Assembly (NCBI RefSeq): GCF_021650975.2
Contig: NZ_CP091285.1
Coordinates: 1,922,001-1,986,000, forward strand
Length of the DNA: 64,000 nt
Direction: 5' to 3'
Source of the DNA: Flavobacterium jumunjinense
GTDB lineage: Bacteria; Bacteroidota; Bacteroidia; Flavobacteriales; Flavobacteriaceae
The stretch's first letter is position 1. Each line of letters opens with the position of its first letter. The translations under genes were made by a program, and so were the position numbers. Positions 10,701 through 18,372 of the stretch are shown here, one piece after another. The notes below the pieces were generated by a model. The model did no database searches and had not been told where the DNA came from. It saw only the letters and a program-made list of their open reading frames with translations.

Positions 10701-11360
10701 TTTTGGAGATATCATTAATTTATAGAGTGAATCTAAAATAACGATGTTTTTTTCCCTGTAAGATTCTTTGATGAATTCATTCAGGTTTTTATTTTTCAAC
10801 ATTTTAAGAAGTATCGACTTATTTTCTTCTTTCGGTTTAGCTTCTTCTTCTGTTAATTTATAGATAGGAATTAAAGACGTTTTAGCATCTTCAAGTCCCA
10901 TTATTGTTTTGTTGTATTTTTTTCCAGTTTGAAAAATAAACATATCAAGAACTGTGTCTTCTTGATAATCTGCACTATTGTTGTTGTTACCCGAGATGAC
11001 ATTGTCAAAATAGGTAGTGTTCGTATTGAATAAGGTTTTTACTTCGTCTTTAGTAATAGCATCTAAATAGAATTCAGTATAAAGCTTATAGGCAGAGTTT
11101 AGGTCTCTAGAATACATAAGGTTTGTTAAGTCTCCCCAAGTTTCTGGATTGCTTTCGTTTGCTACAACTTCTACGTTTAGCAAAGCTTCAAAAAAAGCAT
11201 CAGAAAGATGATATGATATTTTATCGTTTACATGCATTGTTCCGTAAACGAAAGATTTTTTTTCTGAGCCTTTTTTAGATATTTCCCAGAGTAAATTATT
11301 TTCTTGTTGACCAAATAAAAAATAAGAAGATAATAGAGTTAAGAATAGTAATTTTTTCAA
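7719..11360 (-). CDS. Giant TraB/GumN-family protein with a long unassigned C-terminal part
   Basis: 1213 aa, about four times the usual TraB/GumN length. A signal peptide ends near FGQ (residue 18). Residues 20-290 form the TraB/GumN domain: LLWEISKKG, FVYGTMHVND, a conserved Glu in ANESNPETW, GLED and AAIGAAHLAGKEGV. The rest, about 900 residues, has no motif I recognise; residues 830-980 look helical and repeat-like (possible HEAT-type), and the tail ends with alternating charged segments. No lipobox, T9SS tail or extra membrane span was seen, so it is probably periplasmic. The next gene, tag, overlaps its end. Confidence 0.8.
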   Translation of the reverse strand: MKKLLFLTLLSSYFLFGQQENNLLWEISKKGSEKKSFVYGTMHVNDKISYHLSDAFFEALLNVEVVANESNPETWGDLTNLMYSRDLNSAYKLYTEFYLDAITKDEVKTLFNTNTTYFDNVISGNNNNSADYQEDTVLDMFIFQTGKKYNKTIMGLEDAKTSLIPIYKLTEEEAKPKEENKSILLKMLKNKNLNEFIKESYREKNIVILDSLYKLMISPKAHDALIVSRNKIMADSMVKIMQDKSLFAAIGAAHLAGKEGVIQLLKEKGYTVKPVSTELSEIGKDLKKTIETNFPKPTLHKHSTADNMISLSMNKYVVTDKYSIGSPDYTNGGVIKIIRKPVNNFLSKKGEYNHKSLDSLFFENIPGTIHSKKLTEEKNFTRFEIDNETKTGNSQHFNFYITPLEIISVSLTGAKNYAKLYSKDIFESIQLKEFSNEWQDYSPTRGGFNVKIPSYFIVYGENTTTPENIELQAYKNETQSYFFVTERNLNTLHLLENKEFEEKQMQEEFFIQHEIKPTFSINSRKKTQGKAILNKKEIVLESFIFGNKYYLLGAVNATAKDKETFFNSFVEKPFIYKDTLEVYTDTISKFSVKIPRKLNEKLFYGIGEQKTENKNIFNVDNKYLYINAENGKKINLEYYKFHKYDNFKNLDSIKSNLKHYFTKFYTHSDDAYYENDYDYVNNNSVLSFSVYSKKGFKRSNWYEVLFEDKEREYTIIKETTSENKENKTVSINYLVSKEGSNQAIKSNVLFREDAYIVTQVLVDKDYNNDDEFIETVFSSLAFNDEPKNSIFEGKIDEYIKDAYNEKDTIRYSALNSTHELKILESDIPKVIQFLNEFSFKATEITAQNSLLNKLASIDDERIIPFLENYYKRENAPAEIQLNILKALTFQKSKKGYQKIMELLEYDLPLSNSEYDISSLFYTFLEDKENSKELFPKIFQFYSIPEYNEPLINFCNELIETKHASASKLKSFRKMILTNAKLEYKRVLSWKIENTEYNDDDKDEYLADQQYAPVDELIGYLNLLEHFKNNNETQEFITKLKKLDILALDIEIMRLSSLNNTLTESDKKEILSDPKKAFLLMQLENNTYDFSETEIANFALNNFYDVKKNDSIVFLQKKLVDCNNHKITFFFYKITEKEPKNYEDNLCSFAFVTKNNKLELYTYRYLRSTVITDEDKIETDIETIINQTINEPHLRASFKKRERNSNINYLYDDY

Positions 11361-11385
11361 GCTTATAAAGATTTAGGTATTCTAT

Positions 11386-11393
11386 CAAATATA
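11386..11393 (-). promoter_or_regulatory. Putative promoter -7 element of the TraB/GumN gene
   Basis: Minus strand TATATTTG matches TAnnTTTG exactly and lies 26 bp before the ATG, just after the tsf terminator. No well-spaced TTG -33 element. Confidence 0.45.
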
Positions 11394-11398
11394 AAACA

Positions 11399-11434
11399 AA
11401 AAACCTTAATTTGATTAATCAAATTAAGGTTTTT
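11399..11434 (-). terminator. Intrinsic terminator after tsf
   Basis: Perfect 36-bp palindrome (AACCTTAATTTGAT mirrored around TTAATC) ending in a T-run on the minus strand, 31 bp after the tsf stop. It closes the rplM-rpsI-rpsB-tsf unit. Confidence 0.85.
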
Positions 11435-11465
11435 GTTTAAAATAAATTGCAATAATTTATTTAAA

Positions 11466-12290
11466 TTATCCTAAAGAAACTCTTTTGAATCCTGTAACTG
11501 TTAAATCAGCATTAACTGTTTTTACATATCCAGCAACATTCATAGAACCATCTTTAATATAGTCTTGGTTCACTAAAGTATTGTCTTTGTAGAAACGTTG
11601 AATTTTACCTTTAGAAATGTTGTCTAACATTGCTTCTGGCTTTCCTTCAGCGCGTAATTGCTCTTTAGCAATTTCTATTTCTTTTTCAATGATTGCAGCA
11701 TCAACACCATCTTCGTTTAACGCGATTGGGTTCATTGCAGCAGCTTGCATAGCAACGTTTCTTGAAGCTTCTTCTGCACCATCTACGTTAGCAGATAATG
11801 AAGTTAAAACAGCAATTTTGTTTCCAGCGTGAATATAAGAACCTATAAAAGCACCTTCTAATCTTTCAAAAGAACCGATTTCGATTTTTTCTCCAATTAC
11901 TCCAGTTTGTTCTATTAATTTATCAGCAACAGTCATACCGTTATAATCAGAAGCTAATAATTCTTCTTTAGTTGCATAATTTAATGCTTGGTTAGCTAAA
12001 TCAGAAGCTAATTTTACGAAAGAATCGTTTTTACCTACGAAATCAGTTTCACAGTTTAATGTGATAGCTACACCTGCAGTTTTGTCAGCGTTAACAACAG
12101 TAATTGCTGCACCTTCTGTAGATTCTCTATCAGAACGGTTAGCCGCTACTTTTTGTCCTTTTTTACGAAGGTTTTCAATTGCTAAATCAAAATCTCCATC
12201 TGCTTCAACTAAAGCTTTTTTGCAGTCCATCATACCAGCACCAGTTGCTGTTCTTAATTTGTTTACATCTGCAGCAGTAATATTTGCCAT
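11466..12290 (-). CDS. tsf: Translation elongation factor Ts
   Basis: 274 aa nucleotide-exchange factor for EF-Tu. The N-terminal UBA-like domain reads VNKLRTATGAGMMDCKKAL, followed by the core signature LNCETDFVGKND at about 78-89 and the dimerisation domain. Last gene of the ribosomal operon, 136 bp after rpsB and followed by a strong terminator. Confidence 0.99.
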   Translation of the reverse strand: MANITAADVNKLRTATGAGMMDCKKALVEADGDFDLAIENLRKKGQKVAANRSDRESTEGAAITVVNADKTAGVAITLNCETDFVGKNDSFVKLASDLANQALNYATKEELLASDYNGMTVADKLIEQTGVIGEKIEIGSFERLEGAFIGSYIHAGNKIAVLTSLSANVDGAEEASRNVAMQAAAMNPIALNEDGVDAAIIEKEIEIAKEQLRAEGKPEAMLDNISKGKIQRFYKDNTLVNQDYIKDGSMNVAGYVKTVNADLTVTGFKRVSLG

Positions 12291-12426
12291 AACTTTGTCT
12301 TTTTATTTTTTAAATGTAAAAATTCCAAAACTCAAAATCCAAATTCCTATTTTAAATTATTATCAACATTATGTTTCTAATAGAATAGGAATTTGAAAAT
12401 TGTTTTTTGGAATTGTTATTCTATTA

Positions 12427-13209
12427 TTATTCTTCTTTAGAAGTTGTTGTAGCTTCTGTTTTAGTTTCTACTTCTTTAGCGGCAACTGCTGGTGCAGCTG
12501 GTTGCTCATCTTTTTCAGCTTTTCTGTCAGAAAGACCTTCAATGATAGCAGCAGATACTAATCCTAAAACTTTATCGATTGATTTAGAAGCATCATCATT
12601 TGATGGAATAACAAAGTCAATTGGACGTGGGTCCGAGTTTGTATCAACCATTGCAAAAACTGGAATGTTTAATTTTTGAGCTTCTTTTATTGCGATATGT
12701 TCAGCTTTAACGTCAACTACAAAAAGAGCAGCAGGTAGTCTAGTCATGTCTGAAATAGAACCTAAGTTTTTCTCTAATTTTGCACGTAGACGATCTACTT
12801 GTAATTTTTCTTTTTTAGATAGTGTATTAAAAGTACCATCTTTTTTCATTCTATCAATCATCGCCATTTTCTTTACAGCTTTACGAATAGTGATGAAGTT
12901 TGTTAGCATACCACCTGGCCATCTTTCAGTGATGTAAGGCATGTTACAAGCAGCTGCTTTTTCAGCAACAATATCTTTAGCTTGTTTTTTAGTAGCAACA
13001 AAAAGTACTTTTCTACCTGAAGCAGCAATTTTTTTCAAAGCTTCATTAGCTTCTTCAATTTTAGCTGCAGTTTTGTATAAATTTATAATATGGATACCAT
13101 TGCGCTCCATATAGATGTAAGGAGCCATGTTTGGGTCCCACTTGCGAGTCATGTGTCCAAAATGTACACCAGCCTCTAATAACTCTTTAACGTCAATTTT
13201 GTTTGCCAT
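12427..13209 (-). CDS. rpsB: 30S ribosomal protein S2
   Basis: 260 aa from the ATG at 13209 (MANKIDVKELLEAGVHFGH). The open frame extends 13 codons further upstream, but homologues start at this MANK-type site. S2 motifs include GVHFGHMTRKWDPNM, NGIHIINLYKT, FVATKKQA and the PVFAMVDTNSDP segment near residue 195. An acidic and alanine-rich tail follows, as is common in Bacteroidota. Binds the head-body junction of the 30S subunit. It precedes tsf, the standard pairing. Confidence 0.98.
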   Translation of the reverse strand: MANKIDVKELLEAGVHFGHMTRKWDPNMAPYIYMERNGIHIINLYKTAAKIEEANEALKKIAASGRKVLFVATKKQAKDIVAEKAAACNMPYITERWPGGMLTNFITIRKAVKKMAMIDRMKKDGTFNTLSKKEKLQVDRLRAKLEKNLGSISDMTRLPAALFVVDVKAEHIAIKEAQKLNIPVFAMVDTNSDPRPIDFVIPSNDDASKSIDKVLGLVSAAIIEGLSDRKAEKDEQPAAPAVAAKEVETKTEATTTSKEE

Positions 13210-13385
13210 TATGTAATAGTTTACGTTCCGTGTTATAGCAATAATCAAGTAGTCACTTGCGTTAGTCTTGAAAATTTAGATGCTAAACTAATCCCCTTTT
13301 TACAAGGAATATCGACAACTTTGTTTTTAATTCAATTTTAATTGTAAAAATTTGTTTGAAAATATATTCAGATAATAATCGAATA
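13210..13385 (-). promoter_or_regulatory. rpsI-rpsB intergenic leader, candidate regulatory region
   Basis: 176 bp without a gene. On the minus strand it contains a small hairpin (CAAGTGACTACTTG, at about 13242-13255) and a GC-richer tract (CACGGAACG) shortly before the rpsB start. It may be an rpsB autoregulatory leader or an internal promoter region; I see no clear TAnnTTTG element. Weak evidence. Confidence 0.3.
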
Positions 13386-13772
13386 TTAACGTTTCGAGAA
13401 TTGGAATCTCTTACGTGCTTTCTTCTGACCAAATTTCTTACGTTCTACCATTCTTGGATCTCTTGTTAGTAATCCTTCTGGTTTTAAAATAGCTCTGTTT
13501 TCAGCTTCTACTTCACACATTACTCTAGCTAAAGCCATTCTCACAGCTTCTGCTTGTCCTGTTGAACCACCTCCATAAACATTTACTTTTACGTCAAAGT
13601 TTTCTGCATTTTCTGTCATTGCTAACGGTTGCATTACTTTGTACTGTAAAGTAGCAGTAGGGAAGTAAGTTGTAAATTCTCTTTTGTTTACGGTAATTTT
13701 ACCTGTTCCTTCAGTAACATAAACACGTGCAACTGCACATTTTCTTCTACCGATTTTGTGAATAACTCCCAT
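13386..13772 (-). CDS. rpsI: 30S ribosomal protein S9
   Basis: 128 aa. The IGRRKCAVARVY start, the GGGSTGQAEAVRMALARV core and the basic tail KKFGQKKARKRFQFSKR are the S9 signatures; the C-terminal Lys-Arg reaches the P-site tRNA. Its ATG overlaps the rplM stop by one base (TAATG), so translation is coupled. Confidence 0.99.
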   Translation of the reverse strand: MGVIHKIGRRKCAVARVYVTEGTGKITVNKREFTTYFPTATLQYKVMQPLAMTENAENFDVKVNVYGGGSTGQAEAVRMALARVMCEVEAENRAILKPEGLLTRDPRMVERKKFGQKKARKRFQFSKR

Positions 13773-14227
13773 TACTTAAGATCGTTTAGGTTTACGGTTT
13801 TAGGTTTTTGAGCCTCATGTTTGTGCTCAGTACCTACATATACATTTAAATTGCGGAATAATTCAGCACCTAATTTTGTCTTAGGTAACATTCCTTTGAT
13901 AGCTTTTTCTACTAATAATGCAGGGTTTTTTTGTTGCAATACTTTAGCAGTTAAACTTCTTTGTCCTCCTGGGTAACCTGTGTGTCTGATGTACGTTTTG
14001 TCATCTAACTTGTTACCAGTAAGGTTGATTTTTTCTGCGTTGATAACGATTACGTTATCTCCACAGTCAACGTGTGGTGTATAACTTGCTTTGTTTTTAC
14101 CTCTTAAAAGTATTGCTACTTTTGATGCAAAACGCCCTAAGTTATGACCTTCAGCATCTACAACAATCCATTCTTTCGATACGGTTGCTTTGTTTGCAGA
14201 TACAGTCTTGTAGCTTAATGTGTTCAC
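13772..14227 (-). CDS. rplM: 50S ribosomal protein L13
   Basis: 151 aa. Motifs [43 protein letters not shown] and GMLPKTKLG are characteristic of L13. First gene of the rplM-rpsI-rpsB-tsf operon, with a textbook Bacteroidota promoter 46 bp upstream. It assembles early into the 50S subunit. Confidence 0.99.
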   Translation of the reverse strand: MNTLSYKTVSANKATVSKEWIVVDAEGHNLGRFASKVAILLRGKNKASYTPHVDCGDNVIVINAEKINLTGNKLDDKTYIRHTGYPGGQRSLTAKVLQQKNPALLVEKAIKGMLPKTKLGAELFRNLNVYVGTEHKHEAQKPKTVNLNDLK

Positions 14228-14272
14228 AATAATTAATTTAAATTAAACATTCCATTCCCAATTAAGGGAGTG

Positions 14273-14302
14273 CAAAAGTACAATTATTTATGATAAATAC
14301 AA
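14273..14302 (-). promoter_or_regulatory. Promoter of the rplM operon
   Basis: Minus strand TTG (14302-14300), exactly 19 nt, then TACTTTTG (14280-14273): a perfect match to the Bacteroidota sigma-A consensus TTG-N19-TAnnTTTG. The leader downstream holds a short CCC/GGG hairpin around TTAATT. Confidence 0.85.
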
Positions 14303-14444
14303 ACAGGAAGTGTATAATATTTCTTGATTTTTATTTTTTATTATTCGTTGGTAATGTTTTGAAAATAAATAGTTTCTGTGTTTTATACAAATTAATCTAG
14401 AAATTAATCTTAAATTATTATTTTTATCCTTTTAAATTTTCTAC

Positions 14445-15473
14445 ATGAAGTCTAAAGCGACATTAAAACAAATTGCAAAAGAATTAGGAGTTTCAATATC
14501 AACAGTATCTAAAGCGTTAAATGATAGTTCAGAAATTAGTAAAGCAACAAAAGATAAGATTAAGGAATTTGCAGAGTTGAAAAACTATACGCCAAATTTG
14601 ATGGCTAAAAATCTCAAGTATCAAAAAACAAATACTATTGGTGTTGTTTTGCCAAATATTCTAAATTCTTTTTTTGCGAAAGTTTTCAGTGGTATTGAAA
14701 ATGTGGCTAGGGAGAAAGGATATAATCTTATTACAGCTATTTCGAATGAATCTTTAGAAAGGGAAAAGCAATTAATGGAAATGCTTAATAATGGTGCAGT
14801 GGATGGATTTATTTTGTCTGTTGCAGAAGAAACGCAGTTGTCTAAAAAATTAGATCATTATAATGCAATCATTAGAAGTGGAACGCCAATTGTTTTGTTT
14901 GATAGAATTGTTGATCTGCCTAAATCAGATAAAGTGATTGTTGATGATTTAGATTCTGCAATAGACGCAACTCAGCATTTAATAAATATTGGCTGTAAAA
15001 AAATAGCATTAATTTCTACTATTGATAACTTGAGTGTTGGAAAGTTGCGTTTTGAAGGCTATAAAAAAGCGCTAGAAAATAATGAAATACAAATTGATGA
15101 AGAATTAATTATTGTAGATAATGATATGGATTCATTCGATGATAAATTAAAACGAATCATGCAACAGCGATTGGTTGATGGTGTTTTTGCTTTAGATGAG
15201 CATGGATTAACTAAAGTACATAAAATTGCAATTCAAGAAGGGATTGCAATTCCTGAAGAAATTAATATTTTAGGTTTTGCTGATGGTGTTTGGTCTAGAA
15301 GAATGTCTCCTAGTATTTCAACGGTTAGTCAGCACGCACCAGAAATAGGTGAGAAGTCTGCAACACTATTAATTGATAGATTACTAAATAAAGACGAAGA
15401 AAAAGCATTCGATTATAAAACAATTATTATTAAAACAGAATTGAGGCAAAGAGAATCTACAAAAAAACTATAA
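14445..15473 (+). CDS. LacI-family transcriptional regulator
   Basis: 342 aa. An N-terminal helix-turn-helix (TLKQIAKELGVSISTVSKALN, residues 5-25) and hinge are followed by a periplasmic-binding-protein-like sugar domain (TNTIGVVLPNILNSFF; DGFILSVAEET; PIVLFDRIVD; ISTVSQHAPEIG). Bacteroidota members of this type usually govern a carbohydrate locus, yet no sugar uptake or hydrolase gene is adjacent, so the target is probably elsewhere. Its last 6 bases overlap the end of the convergent PnuC-like gene. Confidence 0.95.
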   Translation: MKSKATLKQIAKELGVSISTVSKALNDSSEISKATKDKIKEFAELKNYTPNLMAKNLKYQKTNTIGVVLPNILNSFFAKVFSGIENVAREKGYNLITAISNESLEREKQLMEMLNNGAVDGFILSVAEETQLSKKLDHYNAIIRSGTPIVLFDRIVDLPKSDKVIVDDLDSAIDATQHLINIGCKKIALISTIDNLSVGKLRFEGYKKALENNEIQIDEELIIVDNDMDSFDDKLKRIMQQRLVDGVFALDEHGLTKVHKIAIQEGIAIPEEINILGFADGVWSRRMSPSISTVSQHAPEIGEKSATLLIDRLLNKDEEKAFDYKTIIIKTELRQRESTKKL

Positions 15474-16199
15474 TTGTTTTTTTTGATCATCATTCCAAGT
15501 AATATAACCGATTATAGCATTGAAAAAATAAAATATATATTTAGCTGTATTAGCAATATTGAGCAATAGCAGATTTTGAATAATTTTTGTAAGATTGTAA
15601 AATTGCCATAAAAACCAATTGTCAGGATACATTCTAGCAGTATTGAAAGTACCTCCAAATGTTAGTCCAGCAGGAATTGAAATAGCAAAATAAAGTTTCC
15701 AATCGATTGTGTTGGTTGACAAATATTTAAAAGCAATATAATTAAGAAGAAAAGAGAAGAAGAACCCAAGAATAATATTTCGGTAAAAAATAAAATCTAT
15801 TTTTCGTAGTACTTTACTTTTTTTCCAAGAATTAAAAACAAGATAATTACCTATAAAAGAAACTGGGTAGGTTAATATCGCTCCAGCATTTCCGAGTAAA
15901 TAATCTATTGAACCACTCAAGAAAGTATTGCAAGTAGTTATAAAATTTCCAATATTATTTTTCTTCGTTACAAGTCTGTTTCCAATCATCGAAAAACTGG
16001 TATTAATAATAGAAACATAACCTAATAGAAACATATAATTTTTTCCATTGAAAGAAAAATTATAAACTGTTTTATGATACCCTAGGACTATAGAAGCTGT
16101 TATTACTATGATTAAACCAATAATATCTAGATAAGTACTATTTGTTATTGATTTAATTTGTGTTGTAAGCGCATTGGAAATTTTCAGTTTAAAAATCAT
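15468..16199 (-). CDS. pnuC: PnuC-like nicotinamide riboside/vitamin transporter
   Basis: 243 aa, about seven hydrophobic segments. The fold signature of PnuC proteins is visible: an early segment ending in GNRLVTKKNNIGNF, a central GNAGAILTYPVSFIGNYLVF with a Trp and basic stop, and the C-terminal NWFLWQFYNL ... YFFNAIIGYITW pair of helices. The family carries out facilitated uptake of nicotinamide riboside or related vitamins, trapped by phosphorylation inside. An N-terminal soluble stretch of about 20 residues is slightly longer than usual. It overlaps the upstream serine hydrolase by one base (TAATG). Substrate cannot be decided. Confidence 0.7.
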   Translation of the reverse strand: MIFKLKISNALTTQIKSITNSTYLDIIGLIIVITASIVLGYHKTVYNFSFNGKNYMFLLGYVSIINTSFSMIGNRLVTKKNNIGNFITTCNTFLSGSIDYLLGNAGAILTYPVSFIGNYLVFNSWKKSKVLRKIDFIFYRNIILGFFFSFLLNYIAFKYLSTNTIDWKLYFAISIPAGLTFGGTFNTARMYPDNWFLWQFYNLTKIIQNLLLLNIANTAKYIFYFFNAIIGYITWNDDQKKQL

Positions 16200-17512
16200 T
16201 ATTCCTTAGTAAAGTTAAATTTTGCCCCACCTTGATGCAAAATTAGACTTTTTTCTTGAAAGACGATTTGAATTCCAGCAGGAGAATATATAAAAGTTTT
16301 CTCGTCTTTAAAAGTTAGTGGAAATGCACTTTGTCCTGTTGCTTGCGCGAAAAAATCACCTTCTTTTTCAAAAATAGTTAATTTTAAAGCAATGTCATTG
16401 GAAGAATAGGTTCCAATGTGTTTAGAAATTAATGCTTTATCTATTTTTTTGAAATTTGGAAAAGGAAAAGGAATTTTATAATAAATACTTAAAATACCAA
16501 TCATAATGTCGTTTGTATTGTAGTTATCGCCATTAACAATAAGAGAAATACTAATTTTTTCTGTCGGATAATAGCCTATGTTAGATCTGAAACTCTCTAT
16601 TCCTCCAGTATGTCCATAAAACCGTCTTTCTCCAAACGGAAATTGAATCAAAGCTTTACCATAGCTGTCTTTTAGTGTTTTCATAGCTTCTAGAGAGCTT
16701 TGCTTAATTAGCTTTCCATCAAATAAGGCATAGATAAATTTTGTTAAATCAGAGGGAGTAGAAACTAACGCACCAGCAGAATATGCAATCTCGTTTTTCC
16801 ATTCTTCCGTTTTTTTCCATTGGTTATCATTAAAAAGAAAAGAATAGCTTTCGTTATTAGAAATCTGTACCCCATTTGAAGGATAAAACGTGTTTTTCAA
16901 TCCAATTTTTGAAACAATTCTTTTTTCTATATTTTCAGCAAAAGATTTTTTAGTGATTTGTTCAATAATTCCACCAAGGAGATAATAATTAGAATTACTA
17001 TACGCATATTTTGAATTTGGTTCAAAATTAGATTCATAATTGCTTATTTTAGTATAAATAGCTTCTTTCAAATCTGGAGCATTCAATTCTGCTTTTGTAA
17101 TAGAATCCTGGTTGATATAATCAGGAATACCAGTTCTTTGGTGTAATAAATGGTCTATAGTTATTTTGTCTGCATTCTTTACATTAGGAAAATAAGAAGT
17201 TAGTTTAGTGGCTAACGACAATTTCTTTTCTTCTACAAGCTGCATAATTATTACCGCAGTAAATGTTTTTGTAATAGATCCAATTTTATATTTGGTTTCA
17301 CTATTTGCTTTAGTCCTGCTCTTCGTGTCGCTATAACCATAGGCTTTAGAAAAGACAATTTTGTTTCCTTCTTGAATCGCCAACGACCCCATGAATTTAT
17401 TGTTTTTTTCTAAATGACTTAAAAGGCTATCAATTCTTTGTAGTCTTGGTTCTACTTGAGCAGAAACTGTAATTCCAAAATAAAGGAATGAAAGTAAAAG
17501 AAGTTTTTTCAT
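16199..17512 (-). CDS. Serine hydrolase of the beta-lactamase / penicillin-binding class C family
   Basis: 437 aa, exported: the signal peptide ends near VSAQ (residue 19). The three active-site motifs are visible: SITK (SxxK) near residue 79, YSNSN (YxN) near 165 and the GHTGG box near 302. A C-terminal beta domain (HIGTYSSNDIALKLTIFEKEG) resembles the accessory domain of EstB/D-aminopeptidase-like relatives. Probably a periplasmic esterase, peptidase or cell-wall-active enzyme rather than an antibiotic-resistance gene. Coupled to the PnuC-like gene by a one-base overlap. Confidence 0.9.
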   Translation of the reverse strand: MKKLLLLSFLYFGITVSAQVEPRLQRIDSLLSHLEKNNKFMGSLAIQEGNKIVFSKAYGYSDTKSRTKANSETKYKIGSITKTFTAVIIMQLVEEKKLSLATKLTSYFPNVKNADKITIDHLLHQRTGIPDYINQDSITKAELNAPDLKEAIYTKISNYESNFEPNSKYAYSNSNYYLLGGIIEQITKKSFAENIEKRIVSKIGLKNTFYPSNGVQISNNESYSFLFNDNQWKKTEEWKNEIAYSAGALVSTPSDLTKFIYALFDGKLIKQSSLEAMKTLKDSYGKALIQFPFGERRFYGHTGGIESFRSNIGYYPTEKISISLIVNGDNYNTNDIMIGILSIYYKIPFPFPNFKKIDKALISKHIGTYSSNDIALKLTIFEKEGDFFAQATGQSAFPLTFKDEKTFIYSPAGIQIVFQEKSLILHQGGAKFNFTKE

Positions 17513-17580
17513 GGTTTAAAATTACTTGTTTTGAATATATTAGACAATGAAATTGATTATTTGTTACGAGTGATTAATTA

Positions 17581-17608
17581 TTTTTTTTTTTTTTAAGAAC
17601 TATATTTG
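17581..17608 (+). promoter_or_regulatory. Promoter with a 14-T tract upstream of a -7 element
   Basis: Fourteen consecutive T (17581-17594) end 6 bp before TATATTTG (17601-17608), an exact TAnnTTTG element. The tract lies where the -33 to -7 spacer should be, so length changes would alter promoter geometry. No clear TTG -33 is present. Confidence 0.55.
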
Positions 17609-17632
17609 TTACTTAAACAAATAAATAAATTT

Positions 17633-18347
17633 ATGAAAACAACAATGTATTTTTTTTTTAGTTAGTGTATTATTTTCTTTTTCTGCTTTTTCACAGAATT
17701 GGGGATTAAATACAAATCAAGGAGCTGTATATACTACAACTCAAAGATTATTGATTGGAGCTGACCAGTCAAATACTACTCTTAACTCAAATGATGGTTC
17801 TATTGAATTATTTTCACCAAGTTATTCAGCTTTTTTTATGAATGCTGCAGATAAACATTTAGTTTATTGGTTAGGTCAGCAGGATTCGGGAATGAGAATA
17901 GATGACCATGGTCCATTTAAAATATATAAAGATGGTGTAGGTTTTGTGATGAATTTTAATAATAATGGAAGTGTAAGTGTAGGTACAGATTTAATACCAA
18001 CCGGCTACAAACTAGCAGTAGGAGGTAAAATAATTGCAGAAGAATTAAAAGTGCAATTGCAAACTGCTCCATGGCCAGATTATGTTTTTGCTAAAGATTA
18101 TAAATTACCTTCTTTGCTAGAAGTTGAAAAACAAATTAAAGAAAAGGGTCATTTAGAAAATATGCCATCTGCTACAACAGTAAAAGAAAATGGATTTGAA
18201 GTAGGAGAAATGAATAGGTTATTATTAGAAAAAGTAGAAGAACTTACTTTATATACTATTGACCAACAAAAACAATTAGACAAGCAAACTAGAGAAATTG
18301 AAGAACTAAAAGCTTTAGTAAATACATTGGTTCAAAAAAATAAGTAA
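17633..18347 (+). CDS. Secreted fibre-type surface protein, frame broken by a poly-T tract
   Basis: The ATG at 17633 reads MKTTMYFFFS and then TAG because the run at 17650-17659 has ten T. With nine T the same start gives MKTTMYFFLVSVLFSFSAFS followed by QNWGLN, a good signal peptide in frame with a 198-codon reading frame from 17751 to 18347. The mature protein has a beta-rich N-terminal part and, after residue 130, the widespread Bacteroidota tail with LAVGGKIIAEELKV, a WPDYVF box, LLEVEKQIKEKGHLENMPSA, GFEVGEMN and a coiled-coil end. Such proteins are associated with adhesin- or tail-fibre-like assemblies of unknown role. It is 25 bp upstream of the large HExxH gene and probably co-transcribed. 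Confidence 0.8.
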
Positions 18348-18372
18348 TCATTAATTTTAAAAAATAAATATA

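Noticed and set aside
12061..12679. Plus-strand frames opposite tsf and rpsB
   Set aside because: Antisense shadows in alanine-rich ribosomal genes.
14445..17512. LacI regulator and PnuC/serine hydrolase genes as one regulated sugar locus
   Set aside because: The genes are convergent and none is a sugar transporter or glycoside hydrolase.
16199..17512. Antibiotic-resistance beta-lactamase
   Set aside because: Motifs fit the wider class C serine hydrolase family; length and C-terminal domain resemble esterase/peptidase relatives, not AmpC.
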